Shown here one piece after another: positions 1 through 9,528 of a stretch of 64,000 nucleotides of DNA. The DNA is from Oxalobacteraceae sp. CFBP 13730 (lineage in GTDB: Bacteria > Pseudomonadota > Gammaproteobacteria > Burkholderiales > Burkholderiaceae_D). The position numbers were made by a program, and so were the translations under genes. Every line of letters begins with the position of its first letter. Positions within the stretch are counted from its first letter, which is position 1. The notes under the pieces were generated by a model. It worked only from the letters and a program-made list of their open reading frames with translations. It had not been told where the DNA came from and did not search any database. The stretch lies in assembly GCA_014841835.1 (NCBI GenBank), contig JACYUQ010000003.1, positions 620,001 through 684,000 on the forward strand, in the 5' to 3' direction.

Positions 1-1
1 G

Positions 2-1036
2 GCCATCTTCTTCCTGCTGATTGGCCTCGAACTGCAGCGCGAACTCAACAATGGCGAACTGTCCGACCTGCGCAATGCGCTGCTGCCGATCATTGCCGCA
101 GCGGGGGGTGTGGCGGTGCCGGCGCTGATTCACTTCACGCTCAATGGCGGCACCCACACCCAGCCGGGCATGGGGATTCCGATGGCCACCGACATCGCGT
201 TCGCGCTGGGCGTGCTGGCCCTCTTGGGTAGCCGCGTGCCGGCGTCGCTCAAGATTTTCCTGACCGCGCTGGCCGTCATGGACGATCTGGCCGCCATCAT
301 CGTCATCGCCGTGTTCTATACGGCAGAGCTCAAGGTCGGCTATCTGGTCGGGGCGCTGGGCATGTTCGTCGCGTTGTTCCTGATGAACCGCCGCCTGAAG
401 GTGCTGGCGCTGTGGCCTTACCTGCTGGGCGGCGCGGTGATGTGGTTCCTGATGCTGATGTCGGGCGTGCACGCAACGATTGCTGGCGTGCTGCTGGCCT
501 TCACCATCCCGTATTCGCACACGCAGGACGATCCCGCGTCGCCGGCCCACCGGATGGAGCACGTGCTGCACACGCCGGTCGCTTTCCTGATCCTGCCGAT
601 CTTTGCGCTGGCCAATACCGGCATCGTGATCGGCGCTGGTTGGGCCGGTGAGCTGATGTCGTCGAACAGCATGGGCATCATCGCCGGCCTGGTCGCTGGC
701 AAACCGGTCGGCATCTTCCTGTTCACCTTTGCCGCCGTGATGCTCGGCGTGTGCCGCTTGCCGCTCGACCTGGCATGGCGCCACGTGATCGGCGCCGGCC
801 TTCTGGGCGGGATCGGCTTCACGATGTCGATCTTCATCACCAACCTGGCGTTTGTCGGCGAGGCCGAGATCATCAACGCGTCGAAGATGGCGATCCTGGC
901 GGCGTCCCTGACCGCGGGCATCCTGGGCTTCGTCTGGCTCAAGCTGTTCGGCGCGCCGGCCGAAGGCGATCTTGACCCGGACACCATGGATTTCGACGAC
1001 GGCACCACGGACACCGGGCCAGCCCGGGCGGCATGA
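2..1036 (+). CDS. nhaA: Na+/H+ antiporter NhaA (5' end missing)
   Basis: Inner-membrane antiporter that exchanges cytoplasmic Na+ for external H+ and so supports pH and salt tolerance. The window opens inside the gene: the frame is open from base 2 and begins with the conserved FFLLIGLELQRE helix, so roughly the first 60-70 residues lie upstream. The ion-binding pair of aspartates is visible in AVMDDLAAIIVIAVFYT, and MATDIAFALGVLALLG is the typical preceding helix. Several further hydrophobic helices follow and the C-terminal tail is short and acidic. The stop codon overlaps the ktrB start in an ATGA junction (1033-1036), which implies translational coupling of Na+ extrusion with K+ uptake. 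Family assignment is confident; the true start cannot be seen. Confidence 0.93.
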   Translation, partial: AIFFLLIGLELQRELNNGELSDLRNALLPIIAAAGGVAVPALIHFTLNGGTHTQPGMGIPMATDIAFALGVLALLGSRVPASLKIFLTALAVMDDLAAIIVIAVFYTAELKVGYLVGALGMFVALFLMNRRLKVLALWPYLLGGAVMWFLMLMSGVHATIAGVLLAFTIPYSHTQDDPASPAHRMEHVLHTPVAFLILPIFALANTGIVIGAGWAGELMSSNSMGIIAGLVAGKPVGIFLFTFAAVMLGVCRLPLDLAWRHVIGAGLLGGIGFTMSIFITNLAFVGEAEIINASKMAILAASLTAGILGFVWLKLFGAPAEGDLDPDTMDFDDGTTDTGPARAA

Positions 1037-2361
1037 CCACCATCCTGCATCCGGCCAGGGTCGTTGTCCTGCTGTTTGCAGGCGCGATCCTGGCCGGCAC
1101 GCTGCTGTTGATGCTGCCGCTGGCCAGCGCCAGCGGCCATGGCGCGCCGTTCATGGTGGCGTTCTTCACGGCGGTATCGGCCGTGTGCGTCAGCGGCATG
1201 GCCGTGGTCGATACGGGCACGTACTGGTCGGGCTTCGGCCAGGCGTCGATCATGGTGTTGTTCCAGCTGGGCGGCTTCGGCATGATGACGGCTGCCACGC
1301 TGCTCGGGCTGATGGTCAATCGCTCGTCGCGCCTGCGCACGCGCCTGATCGCGCAGACCGAGACGCGCTCGCTGGGCATGGGCGACATCGCGAGCGTGGC
1401 CCGGGTCGTGCTGACCGTGTCGGTGCTGCTGCAACTCGTGATCGCCGTCATCCTGTTCGTGCGCCTGCGCGCCGGGCACGATCTGGCGTGGGGCGACGCG
1501 GCGTGGAGCGCCCTCTTCCACGCCGTCTCGGCGTTCAACAACGCCGGCTTTTCACTGCATGCCGACAGCCTCACCCGCTATGCGAGCGACGCGCTGGTGC
1601 TGCTGCCGATCATGGTGGCGATCGTGGTCGGCGGCATTGGTTTTCCGGTGCTGCACGACCTGCGCCACCGCTTGCGCGACCCGCGCCACTGGTCGCTGCA
1701 CACCAAGCTCACCCTCACCGGCACGCTGATGTTGCTCGTGGGCGGCTTCGCCACGGTGCTGCTGTTCGAGTGGAACAACGCCGCCACGCTGGGCGCGCTG
1801 TCAACACCCGACAAGCTGCTCAACAGCATGTTCATCTCGGTGGCGTCGCGCACGGCGGGTTTTAATACTGTCGACTACAGCGCGCTGACGCCCGAGACCT
1901 GGGCGCTGCACTATCTGCTGATGTTCATCGGCGGCGGCAGCGCGGGCACGGCGGGCGGCGTCAAGGTGGCCACCGTCATGATCCTGGTCCTGCTTGTCGT
2001 GGCCGAAGCGCGCGGCCAGTCCGATACCGAGGCCTTCGGCCGCCGGGTCGGGATGGCAGCGCAGCGCCAGGCCGTTACCGTGCTCGTACTGGGCAGCGTG
2101 ATCGTGGCGCTGGGCACGCTGGCGCTGCTGCGGATCTCGCATTTTCCGACCGATCAGATTATCTTTGAAGTCATCGCCGCCTTTGGCAGCGCCGGCCTGT
2201 CCACCGGCATCACGGCCCAGCTGCCGGCATCCGGCCAGGTGGTGCTGGCATTACTCATGTTCATCGGCAGGGTCGGTACGATCACCCTCGCGACCTCGCT
2301 CGTTCTGGGCAAGCGGCGCATGCCCTATCGTTATCCGGAGGACCATCCAATTGTTGGGTAG
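1033..2361 (+). CDS. ktrB: TrkH/KtrB-type potassium channel subunit
   Basis: Membrane subunit of a Ktr-type K+ uptake system, 442 residues, the usual KtrB length. Four membrane-pore-membrane repeats can be recognised by their selectivity-filter segments: AVSAVCVSGMA (about residues 49-59), AVSAFNNAGFS, SVASRTAGFNT and IAAFGSAGLSTG. Each carries the conserved glycine of the filter. The ATG overlaps the nhaA stop (ATGA), and the 3' end overlaps ktrA by 11 bases, so the three genes look like one transcript. Partner is the cytoplasmic RCK protein encoded next. Ktr systems are commonly Na+-dependent, which would fit the link to an Na+/H+ antiporter; that link is inference. Confidence 0.92.
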   Translation: MTTILHPARVVVLLFAGAILAGTLLLMLPLASASGHGAPFMVAFFTAVSAVCVSGMAVVDTGTYWSGFGQASIMVLFQLGGFGMMTAATLLGLMVNRSSRLRTRLIAQTETRSLGMGDIASVARVVLTVSVLLQLVIAVILFVRLRAGHDLAWGDAAWSALFHAVSAFNNAGFSLHADSLTRYASDALVLLPIMVAIVVGGIGFPVLHDLRHRLRDPRHWSLHTKLTLTGTLMLLVGGFATVLLFEWNNAATLGALSTPDKLLNSMFISVASRTAGFNTVDYSALTPETWALHYLLMFIGGGSAGTAGGVKVATVMILVLLVVAEARGQSDTEAFGRRVGMAAQRQAVTVLVLGSVIVALGTLALLRISHFPTDQIIFEVIAAFGSAGLSTGITAQLPASGQVVLALLMFIGRVGTITLATSLVLGKRRMPYRYPEDHPIVG

Positions 2362-3058
2362 AATTTTCACAGAACAGTTTGCCTTTTCGTCGGGCGACAG
2401 CGTCGTCGTCATTGGCCTGGGCCGATTCGGCGGCGCAGTGGCGCAATCGCTGATGCGCCTGGGGCACGACGTCATGGGCATCGACCGCAAGGAAGACCTG
2501 GTGCAGCTCTGGAGCGAGCGCCTCACGCACGCGGTACAGGCCGACTCCACCAATGAAAACGTGATGCTGCAGCTGGGTGTGGCCGACTTTTCACACGCCA
2601 TCGTCGCCATCGGCTCGGATCTCGCCGCCAGCCTGATGACGCTGATGGTGCTGTCCGAACTGGGCATCAAGGATATCTGGGTCAAGGCCATGACGCCCGA
2701 ACACGGCCAGATCGCGCAGCGTATCGGCGCCCATCACGTGGTCTACCCCGAGGCCGACATGGGCGCGCGCGTGGCCCACCTGATCACCGGGCGGCTGATG
2801 GATTTCATCGAGTTCGAGGACGGGTTTGCGATCGCGAAGATCAATGCGCCGGCCGAGACGCACAACCTTACGCTGGCCGAATCGCACGTGCGCGCGCGCT
2901 TTGGCGTCACGGTGGTGGGGGTGAAACGGCTCAACGAGGATTTCCAGCATGCGCTGGGAGAAACCCGCATCCTGCCGGGCGACCTGTTGATCGTGTCGGG
3001 CCCGACCAAGAAGATCGAGCTGTTCGCCGGTGGCGAGAAGAAAGGCAGGAAGCGCTAG
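2351..3058 (+). CDS. ktrA: KtrA/TrkA-N regulatory subunit of K+ uptake
   Basis: Cytoplasmic RCK-type gating subunit that binds nucleotide and controls KtrB. Residues about 17-140 form the Rossmann domain, with the motif VVVIGLGRFGGAVA and an acidic residue ending the second strand (GIDRKEDL). A TrkA-C-like domain follows at about 150-225. The chosen start is TTG at 2351: GGAGGA lies at 2337-2342, 8 bases upstream, and the resulting 235-residue product matches the family length. An ATG far upstream in the same frame lies within ktrB and would add unrelated residues. The start therefore lies inside the last codons of ktrB. The gene converges on rfbC across a 33-base gap that holds a small GC hairpin. 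Confidence 0.9.
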   Translation: MLGRIFTEQFAFSSGDSVVVIGLGRFGGAVAQSLMRLGHDVMGIDRKEDLVQLWSERLTHAVQADSTNENVMLQLGVADFSHAIVAIGSDLAASLMTLMVLSELGIKDIWVKAMTPEHGQIAQRIGAHHVVYPEADMGARVAHLITGRLMDFIEFEDGFAIAKINAPAETHNLTLAESHVRARFGVTVVGVKRLNEDFQHALGETRILPGDLLIVSGPTKKIELFAGGEKKGRKR

Positions 3059-3091
3059 GGCCGTGCCAGGGCCCCGGGGCTGGTCGACCGA

Positions 3092-3637
3092 TTACTCGAA
3101 CACTTCGGCGGTGGCGAACATCGTGCCCTTCTCGTCCTTGGCCGACACCGACGGCGTCGCGCTGATCGGCCAGTTAATGGCCAGACTCGGATCGTTCCAG
3201 ACGATGCAGCGCTCGTGCTCGGGCGCGTAGTAGTCGGTGGTCTTGTAGACGAACTCGGCAGTTTCGGACAGCACGACGAAGCCGTGCGCGAAGCCTTCCG
3301 GTACCCACAGCTGCGCCTTGTTCTCGGCCGACAGGATTTCACCGACCCACTGGCCGAACGTCGGCGACGCGCGGCGCAGATCGACCGCGACGTCGTAGAC
3401 GCTGCCGGCGACCACGCGCACCAGCTTGCCCTGCGGCTGCTTGATCTGGTAGTGCAGGCCGCGCAGCACGTTGCTGGTGGATTTCGAGTGGTTGTCCTGC
3501 ACGAACGACACCTTGCGGCCTACTGCTTCTTCAAAGCGGGCCTGGTGGAAGCTTTCGTAGAAAAAGCCGCGGTCGTCGCCGAACACGCGCGGTTCGATCT
3601 TCAGGACGTCTGGAATTGCCAAGCGAGTAATTTGCAT
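3092..3637 (-). CDS. rfbC: dTDP-4-dehydrorhamnose 3,5-epimerase
   Basis: Third enzyme of dTDP-L-rhamnose synthesis: epimerises C3 and C5 of dTDP-4-keto-6-deoxyglucose. The 181-residue length is normal for RmlC. The cupin active-site stretch NVLRGLHYQIKQPQGKLVRV carries the catalytic histidine, and the family-typical segments PRVFGDDRGFFYESF and PEGFAHGFVVLSETAEFVYK are intact. It is the last gene of rfbBDAC; its ATG overlaps the rfbA stop by one base (TGATG). The product would feed lipopolysaccharide or exopolysaccharide assembly, whose glycosyltransferases are not in this window. Confidence 0.97.
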   Translation of the reverse strand: MQITRLAIPDVLKIEPRVFGDDRGFFYESFHQARFEEAVGRKVSFVQDNHSKSTSNVLRGLHYQIKQPQGKLVRVVAGSVYDVAVDLRRASPTFGQWVGEILSAENKAQLWVPEGFAHGFVVLSETAEFVYKTTDYYAPEHERCIVWNDPSLAINWPISATPSVSAKDEKGTMFATAEVFE

Positions 3638-4530
3638 CAGAATACCTTTTCATTCAAAACACGCACCAGATACTGGCCGTAGCCGTTCTTGCGCAGGGGT
3701 GCTGCCAGTTCTTCGAGCTGGGCGGCGTTGATCCAGCCCTTGCGATAGGCGATTTCTTCAGGGCATGCCACTTTCAGACCCTGGCGCTGTTCGATCGTCG
3801 CGATGAACTGGCCGGCGTCGAGCAGCGACTCGTGGGTGCCGGTGTCGAGCCAGGCGTAGCCGCGGCCCATGATCTCGACGTTGAGCTTGCCGATGTCCAT
3901 GTACATGCGGTTCAGGTCGGTGATCTCGAGCTCGCCGCGTGGCGATGGCTCGAGCGTGCGCGCCATTTTGGCGACGTTCTCGTCGTAGAAATACAAGCCT
4001 GTGACCGCGTAGCTTGAACGCGGCTTGGCCGGCTTTTCTTCCAGGCTGATCGCCTTGCCGTCGTCATTGAATTCCACGACGCCATAGCGCTCGGGATCCT
4101 GCACGTGGTAGGCAAACACGCTGGCGCAGTCGGTGCGGGCATCGGCGCGCTCGAGCAGCTGGTTGAAATCGTGGCCGTAGAACAGGTTGTCACCCAGCAC
4201 CAGTGCCGATGGCGAATTGCCGATGAAATCTTCACCGATGATGAAGGCTTGCGCCAGGCCGTCGGGCGAGGCCTGCACCGCATACGACAGGTTCAGACCC
4301 CAGCGCGCGCCGTCACCCAGCAGTTGCTGGAAGCGCGGCGTGTCTTGCGGCGTCGAGATGATCAGGATGTCGCGGATGCCGCCGAGCATCAGGGTGCTCA
4401 GCGGGTAGTAGATCATCGGCTTGTCGAAGACAGGCAGCAGCTGCTTTGAGATTGCCAGCGTGGCCGGGTGCAGGCGGGTACCGCTGCCACCGGCGAGGAT
4501 GATGCCTTTGCGTTGCGTAACGTTGCTCAT
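3637..4530 (-). CDS. rfbA: Glucose-1-phosphate thymidylyltransferase
   Basis: First enzyme of the dTDP-rhamnose route: dTTP + glucose-1-phosphate gives dTDP-glucose. At 297 residues it has normal RmlA length. The nucleotide-binding signature [20 protein letters not shown] is at about residues 15-34, followed by [17 protein letters not shown]; the sugar-binding region [20 protein letters not shown] is also clear. It starts with an ATGA overlap with rfbD and ends one base into rfbC, so the four genes are tightly coupled. The order B-D-A-C is a common rml operon arrangement. Confidence 0.97.
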   Translation of the reverse strand: MSNVTQRKGIILAGGSGTRLHPATLAISKQLLPVFDKPMIYYPLSTLMLGGIRDILIISTPQDTPRFQQLLGDGARWGLNLSYAVQASPDGLAQAFIIGEDFIGNSPSALVLGDNLFYGHDFNQLLERADARTDCASVFAYHVQDPERYGVVEFNDDGKAISLEEKPAKPRSSYAVTGLYFYDENVAKMARTLEPSPRGELEITDLNRMYMDIGKLNVEIMGRGYAWLDTGTHESLLDAGQFIATIEQRQGLKVACPEEIAYRKGWINAAQLEELAAPLRKNGYGQYLVRVLNEKVF

Positions 4531-5432
4531 AGGTTTCCTTGCGCCGACAGTTCGGCGATCAATCGGTTGACGTGGTGGCGCCAGTCGGGCAGGCTCAGGC
4601 CGAAATTGGCGCTGAACTTGCTGCAGTCGAGCCGCGAATTGGCGGGCCGCGCGGCCGGGGTCGGGAACGCGCTGGCCGCAATCGGCTGCACCGCATCCGG
4701 CCCGGCCTTGAGCACGGCGCCATGGCTTTGCGCCTGCGCCAGCACGTGCTGGGCGTAGGCATGCCAGGTAGTGGCGCCAGCGGCGGCCAGGTGGTACACG
4801 CCCGACAGGTGCTGCGCATCCAGGCCAGGCGCGGCGATACGGTACAGCGCCAGCGCGGTGACATCAGCCAGCAGCTCGGCACCGGTCGGCGCGCCATGCT
4901 GGTCGGCGACCACGTTGAGCGTCTCGCGCTCTTTGGCCAGGCGCAGCATCGTCTTGGCGAAGTTGCCGCCGCGCGGTGCGAACACCCAGCTGGTGCGCAG
5001 GATCAGGTGGCGCGCGCCGCTGGCGGCAATGCGCTGCTCGCCGTCGTACTTGGTGCGGCCATACACCGACAGTGGATTGACGGCGTCGGTTTCGACCCAG
5101 GCGCCCTCTTTGGTGCCGTCAAACACATAATCGGTCGAGTAGTGCACGAGCCAGGCGTTGCCGGCGGCGGCTTCCTCGGCCAGCACGCCCGGCGAGACGG
5201 CGTTGACGTTGTGCGCCGTGGCGGCGTCGCTCTCGGCCTTGTCGACTGCCGTGTAGGCAGCGGCGTTGACGATGACGTCGGGCGCAAATGCGCGCACGAC
5301 GGCGCGCAGCGATTCGGGATCGGAGAAATCGGCCTCGCTGCGGCCAAGCGCACGCAGCTCGCCCAGCGGCGCCAGCGCACGTTGCAGTTCCCAGCCGACC
5401 TGGCCATCTTTACCCAGTAGCAGGATCTTCAT
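4527..5432 (-). CDS. rfbD: dTDP-4-dehydrorhamnose reductase
   Basis: Last enzyme of the pathway: NAD(P)H-dependent reduction of dTDP-4-keto-L-rhamnose to dTDP-L-rhamnose. The start at 5432 gives [16 protein letters not shown], the glycine-rich nucleotide-binding beginning expected for RmlD, and a 301-residue protein. The frame is open further upstream, but that part is antisense-like sequence overlapping rfbB. The SDR catalytic pair is in [10 protein letters not shown], with STDYVFDG just before it. Its start overlaps the rfbB stop in an ATGA junction and its stop overlaps the rfbA start in the same way. Confidence 0.95.
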   Translation of the reverse strand: MKILLLGKDGQVGWELQRALAPLGELRALGRSEADFSDPESLRAVVRAFAPDVIVNAAAYTAVDKAESDAATAHNVNAVSPGVLAEEAAAGNAWLVHYSTDYVFDGTKEGAWVETDAVNPLSVYGRTKYDGEQRIAASGARHLILRTSWVFAPRGGNFAKTMLRLAKERETLNVVADQHGAPTGAELLADVTALALYRIAAPGLDAQHLSGVYHLAAAGATTWHAYAQHVLAQAQSHGAVLKAGPDAVQPIAASAFPTPAARPANSRLDCSKFSANFGLSLPDWRHHVNRLIAELSAQGNL

Positions 5433-6505
5433 GCGGCGCCGTTTTCTGGCGTGTACTGGCGATCGACCCATTCCATGTACGCGCCGCTGGTGACGTTCTC
5501 GACCCAGGCGCCGTTGGCCAGGTACCACTCGACGGTCTTGCGGATGCCCGTGTCGAAGGTTTCGGCCGGGCGCCAGCCCAGTTCGCGCTCGAGCTTGCCG
5601 GCGTCGATCGCGTAACGGCGATCGTGACCCGGGCGGTCTTTCACGAACGTCATTTGCGTTGCGTACGACGCGCCATCGGCGCGCGGCTGCAGTTCGTCGA
5701 GGATCGCGCACAGTGTGCGCACGACGTCGATATTGGCTTTCTCGTTCCAGCCGCCGACGTTGTACGTTTCGGCCAGGCGACCGTCTTCGAGCACGCGACG
5801 AATCGCGCTGCAATGGTCGGTGACGTAGAGCCAGTCGCGGATCTGCTGGCCATCGCCGTAGATCGGCAACGGTTTACCGGCCAGCGCGTTGTGGATCACG
5901 AGCGGGATCAGCTTTTCCGGGAAGTGGTACGGGCCGTAGTTGTTCGAGCAGTTGGTCGTCAGGACCGGCAGGCCGTAGGTGTGGTGGTAAGCGCGCACCA
6001 GGTGGTCGGACGCTGCCTTGGTGGCCGAGTACGGGCTGTTGGGTTCGTAGCGGTGCTGCTCGGTGAAGGCCGGTGCATCGCTGCCCAGCGTGCCATACAC
6101 TTCATCGGTCGATACGTGCAGGAAGCGGAAGTCGGTTTTGGCTTGCTCGTCCAGGCCGTTCCAGTAGGCGCGTACGGCTTCCAGCAGGTTGAAGGTGCCG
6201 ACGATATTGGTCTGGATGAAGGCGCCCGGGCCTTCGATCGAACGGTCGACGTGGCTTTCGGCCGCGAAGTTCAGCACGGCCCGCACCTTGTGCTCGGCCA
6301 GCAGACGTGCCACCAGTGCGCCGTCGCCGATGTCGCCGCGTACGAAGTGGTGGCGGCTGTCGCCTTCCAGGCTCGTCAGATTCTGAAGATTGCCGGCGTA
6401 TGTCAGCTTGTCGAGGTTGACGACGGGTTCGTCATTGTGAGCGAGCCAGTCGATGACGAAGTTCGAGCCAATAAAGCCCGCTCCGCCAGTCACGAGGATA
6501 GTCAT
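5429..6505 (-). CDS. rfbB: dTDP-glucose 4,6-dehydratase
   Basis: Second enzyme of dTDP-L-rhamnose synthesis: NAD+-dependent dehydration of dTDP-glucose. The extended-SDR nucleotide motif [12 protein letters not shown] opens the protein, STDEVYG and [12 protein letters not shown] carry the catalytic residues, and the C-terminal substrate region ([19 protein letters not shown]) is complete. The start at 6505 (MTILVTGG) gives 358 residues, the usual length, with AGGA about 10 bases upstream. The frame stays open 31 codons further up but without family-like sequence. It is the first gene of rfbBDAC, with a candidate promoter at 6659-6688. Confidence 0.96.
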   Translation of the reverse strand: MTILVTGGAGFIGSNFVIDWLAHNDEPVVNLDKLTYAGNLQNLTSLEGDSRHHFVRGDIGDGALVARLLAEHKVRAVLNFAAESHVDRSIEGPGAFIQTNIVGTFNLLEAVRAYWNGLDEQAKTDFRFLHVSTDEVYGTLGSDAPAFTEQHRYEPNSPYSATKAASDHLVRAYHHTYGLPVLTTNCSNNYGPYHFPEKLIPLVIHNALAGKPLPIYGDGQQIRDWLYVTDHCSAIRRVLEDGRLAETYNVGGWNEKANIDVVRTLCAILDELQPRADGASYATQMTFVKDRPGHDRRYAIDAGKLERELGWRPAETFDTGIRKTVEWYLANGAWVENVTSGAYMEWVDRQYTPENGAA

Positions 6506-6658
6506 GCCTGCAGTTCCTGAAAAAGGTATCGGTGGCTGCGCGGCGCCCTGGGCACTGCGCGAACCTGAGAATGGTCGTGGACAAACGGCGTGAGCCATTC
6601 ATGCACTATTGCTACTATTTTATGATGACTAGATAGCAAAAAAGTGACATATTGGCAC

Positions 6659-6688
6659 ATTTTCCCGGCACTGTAAGTATTTTGTCAA
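6659..6688 (-). promoter_or_regulatory. Candidate sigma-70 promoter for rfbBDAC
   Basis: On the minus strand a perfect TTGACA (6683-6688) is followed after 18 bases by GAAAAT (6659-6664), four of six matches to TATAAT. It lies about 150 bases upstream of the rfbB start, in the 334-base gap 6506-6839, which otherwise holds no convincing gene and is AT-rich relative to its neighbours. An alternative downstream -10 (TAAAAT) with a poor -35 is also present near 6620. Confidence 0.4.
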
Positions 6689-6839
6689 TGCCGGATAGCC
6701 TTGTACATTTCGTTGAGGTAATAGTAACATTTGGCTGGCAAGTATGCCGCTCAACTGAAATTCGCCTCAACACCACCCGATCTGCCAGCGCTCCGGATGA
6801 GCCGTGCCGTAGGGACAGCAACGACAAGCAAGTCTGCGT

Positions 6840-7607
6840 TCAGGGCTTGCGAAACACGATCGCATGCTGGATCGGCAGCGACTTGATGCTGCGTTCCCAT
6901 GTCAGGCCATGCGCCGTGGCTTCACGCCGTATCTGCGTCTCGCTCATCTTGTGCAGCGGCTTGATCGCGACTGCCGGATCCTCGGCGCGATATTCGACGA
7001 AGACAACGCGCCCGCCCGGCTTGAGGGCGCCAACGATGCTGTCGAGGACTTCCGCGGGATAAGCGAGCTCGTGATAGACATCCACCATGATTGCCAGGTC
7101 GGCGCTGGCCGCCGGCAGTTTGACGGTGGTTTCGCTGCCCAGCACCGAGACCACGTTGCGCACGCCGCGCTTTGCCATCTGGCTCTCGAGCATAGCGATC
7201 ATTTGGGGCTGCACGTCGACGGCGTACACACGGCCGCCGGGCCCGACTTTTTTCGCCAGCTGCCAGGTGTAGTAGCCGGTGCCGGCGCCAATGTCGGCCA
7301 CCGTCATGCCGGGCGCCAGCGCCAGTTCCTTCAGCAGCAATGCCGGCCGCTCCTCGTGTGCGCGGGTTTCGCGCTCGAGCCATTGCGCGCCCTCCCATCC
7401 CATCACACCGGAGATCTCGCGGCCCATGTAGCGCTTGCCGATGCCATCCGGGCTGGGTGCAACACGTTCATAGCGCGTGTCGGCAGTCGCTGGCTGTGCC
7501 ACGGCATCGATGCTGGCCGATGACAGCAGCGTCAGCGCCGACAGGCAGGCCAGCAGGACAGGGAGTGTACGGTGGGTGCGGCAATTACTCGAGCGGGTGC
7601 GGTACAT
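6840..7607 (-). CDS. Class I SAM-dependent methyltransferase-like protein with signal peptide
   Basis: The core is a class I methyltransferase fold: motif I VADIGAGTGYYTWQLA, then VYAVDVQPQMIAML for the second strand, and later strands LAIMVDVYHELAYP and GGRVVFVEYR. Substrate is unknown. The start at 7607 gives 255 residues and an N terminus with basic residues, a hydrophobic run (LPVLLACLSALTLL) and AVAQPA, which looks like a signal peptide. The frame is open for 56 more codons upstream, but those residues look non-coding. Export of a SAM-binding protein is odd, because SAM is not known to be available in the periplasm. Monocistronic by spacing: 235 bases separate it from the next gene and 334 bases from rfbB. 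Confidence 0.8.
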   Translation of the reverse strand: MYRTRSSNCRTHRTLPVLLACLSALTLLSSASIDAVAQPATADTRYERVAPSPDGIGKRYMGREISGVMGWEGAQWLERETRAHEERPALLLKELALAPGMTVADIGAGTGYYTWQLAKKVGPGGRVYAVDVQPQMIAMLESQMAKRGVRNVVSVLGSETTVKLPAASADLAIMVDVYHELAYPAEVLDSIVGALKPGGRVVFVEYRAEDPAVAIKPLHKMSETQIRREATAHGLTWERSIKSLPIQHAIVFRKP

Positions 7608-7842
7608 GATCGGTTTCCATAAGAAGTCGCCGCCTGCAATCGCGTGGGCAGGCTTGCCGTGAATGGGAATGATCAGTGTAGCTGCGTCGGCGGCCCGATG
7701 TATTTTCGCGTGGCGACTGGCGTCCCCGCCGCACTTGCGCTGATATCTTCCAGCTGGAATGCTGGCAAGACGCATGACGGAAAATCGGCCAGCCTTGGCA
7801 AGGCCGGCCTTGTTGGTGTTCTACAATCAGCCCGAAAAACGA

Positions 7843-9093
7843 CTAGTCCTGGAAGTAGAATTGTTGGCTCGACGCTGCGCTATATGGTCTGGCGCTTGCC
7901 CACGAACCTGCACTGCTGGTGTCCATGGTGAGGGCGTTCCCCGTCGTTTTGGCAGTAAAGTGCACCAGTCCGCCAGCCTCTCTCATGGCAAACAACTGGC
8001 GATCTCCCAGCGTGCAGCTTTCCCATGTCACCGCATTCGCGTTGCTCGATCCGGCTGTCAGACACAGACCGCCATACGTCAGCTTGTAGAAATTCTGGCC
8101 CGAGACGTTCTGGTAGACCAGATTCCAACTGGCGGCGGATGTACAAACCTGCTGCTCCGCGTGACCACTCGTGGCCGACAGGCAGAGATAGCTGGCTTTG
8201 TTAACGATCTTGTGGTTCAGGTTCCCCCAATTGACTGCTGGTGCTGCCGTGCTGCTGCCATTGAGAAGCTCGGTTTCTCGCGTCCAGTATGGCGGCAAGC
8301 TTCCCCAGGTGTTTTCGCCAGCCTGCCAGTTGCCGCCGATGTTGGTGACATAGCCATAGTCCGCCCCACGGTTCTTGATTTCCTGAACCACACGTTCCAT
8401 ATCCGCCTGTGCAGGTACGGAGTGCACGAGATGCCATGTCAACACGCCTTTGGCGCGTGCTGTCGCTGTTGCGTTGGTGATCGGCTGGACCTGGCTGGTG
8501 TACGAGGACGTATCGCTCTCGAACAACACGGCTATTTCGCCTGCCTGTGTTGCAGAGACCACGCAGTTGTCAGGCACGCCCGCATTGAACGCAATCGTTG
8601 CATCCGCACGGTACTTCTTCACGATGGTTCGCAGCTGCTGGTATTCGTTCACGAACGCTGCACAGTTCCAGTTCGCCGGGGCAGCTTCGTCGAAAAAGAT
8701 GCCTTTGATATTGGGCATCTGTTGGAAATAGTTGCGGACCTGGGCTTCGATCCTGTCCCAGGTTTGGCAGACTCCCATTTGATTGCAGGAATGGTTGAAA
8801 TACCCCGTCGGGACATACCCGATCAGCCGTACGTTGCGGCTCGTCTGTTGATCGACGATGCTTTTATAGCTGGCAAGATCCGGGACCAACGTCGTTGTCT
8901 GGCCCTGAAAGATGCCACTGTCAGGGTTGATCAGGGCCAGCGATCCGGCAGGTAACTGGTTGTACAGGCTGGCATTCGTGCCCCAGTAGCTGATGACGCC
9001 AATCTTGGTCGCGACTGCCTGCGCCTGAACCGGGGTCGACATGCCGCTTGCAACGCAAGCCAACATGGCGCTAAGAAGTGCATATTTTTTCAT
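7843..9093 (-). CDS. Secreted spherulin-4 / GH135-like protein with ricin-type lectin domain
   Basis: The 416-residue product begins with a clear signal peptide (MKKYALLSAML..., cleavage likely after VQA). Residues about 35-260 resemble the spherulation-specific family 4 domain: a TIM-barrel-like start IGVISYWGTNASLYNQLP, then LIGYVPTGYFN and the acidic GIFFDEAAPANW, where catalytic acids would sit. Characterised relatives (Aspergillus Sph3, GH135) cut galactosaminogalactan; activity here is inference. Residues about 290-416 form a ricin B-like beta-trefoil (NKIVNKASYLCLSA, GLCLTAGSSN, QLFAMREAGGLVHF), suggesting carbohydrate binding. Start 9093 has AAGGAG 6 bases upstream. GC looks lower than in the flanking genes. 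Confidence 0.78.
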   Translation of the reverse strand: MKKYALLSAMLACVASGMSTPVQAQAVATKIGVISYWGTNASLYNQLPAGSLALINPDSGIFQGQTTTLVPDLASYKSIVDQQTSRNVRLIGYVPTGYFNHSCNQMGVCQTWDRIEAQVRNYFQQMPNIKGIFFDEAAPANWNCAAFVNEYQQLRTIVKKYRADATIAFNAGVPDNCVVSATQAGEIAVLFESDTSSYTSQVQPITNATATARAKGVLTWHLVHSVPAQADMERVVQEIKNRGADYGYVTNIGGNWQAGENTWGSLPPYWTRETELLNGSSTAAPAVNWGNLNHKIVNKASYLCLSATSGHAEQQVCTSAASWNLVYQNVSGQNFYKLTYGGLCLTAGSSNANAVTWESCTLGDRQLFAMREAGGLVHFTAKTTGNALTMDTSSAGSWASARPYSAASSQQFYFQD

Positions 9094-9528
9094 ACTGTCT
9101 CCTTTGTATGATTCGCTGAACATCGATGGATGAGCGCCGGTTGGCGCATCGCGTGAAGATAAAGCGCGAATTGACGGCGAGCATCAACAAACGGTGTGAC
9201 TGACACTTGTCCCGGTCCATCAGCGCACGCTGCGTGCGCTGACTGGCGGCAGGCACATAATTCGCCAACGGGCCTGTTTGACACAGGTTGCGATTGACTT
9301 TCGTTTCATATCGGCCGCGCCGGGCCAGGACCTTACGTCAGCAACGGTCGAAGAAGCAAAAATCCACGTCAAAACAACGTCTCATCGCGTGTTGAAGCTT
9401 ATAACGTTGCCACGGGGCGCGCAACGCCTTACGAAATACTTTTATATCTCGTTGTTTTTTTTGCTTTTTAGTTACCTTTGACTTTCGAGCTGTTTCTATA
9501 AGCGCGTGCCAGCTTGCGCAATGACCTT
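9094..9528. other. Intergenic region without a convincing gene
   Basis: The 435-base gap carries the leader of the secreted GH135-like gene (9094 upward on the minus strand) and the 3' flank of the GGDEF-EAL gene. It contains a T-rich stretch at about 9441-9475. Short open frames here lack ribosome sites and family-like sequence. No clear promoter or terminator could be assigned. Confidence 0.5.

Noticed and set aside
9278..9481. Small plus-strand frame between the GH135-like and GGDEF-EAL genes
   Set aside because: No ribosome site and ends in a T-rich tract giving a run of hydrophobic residues by composition only.
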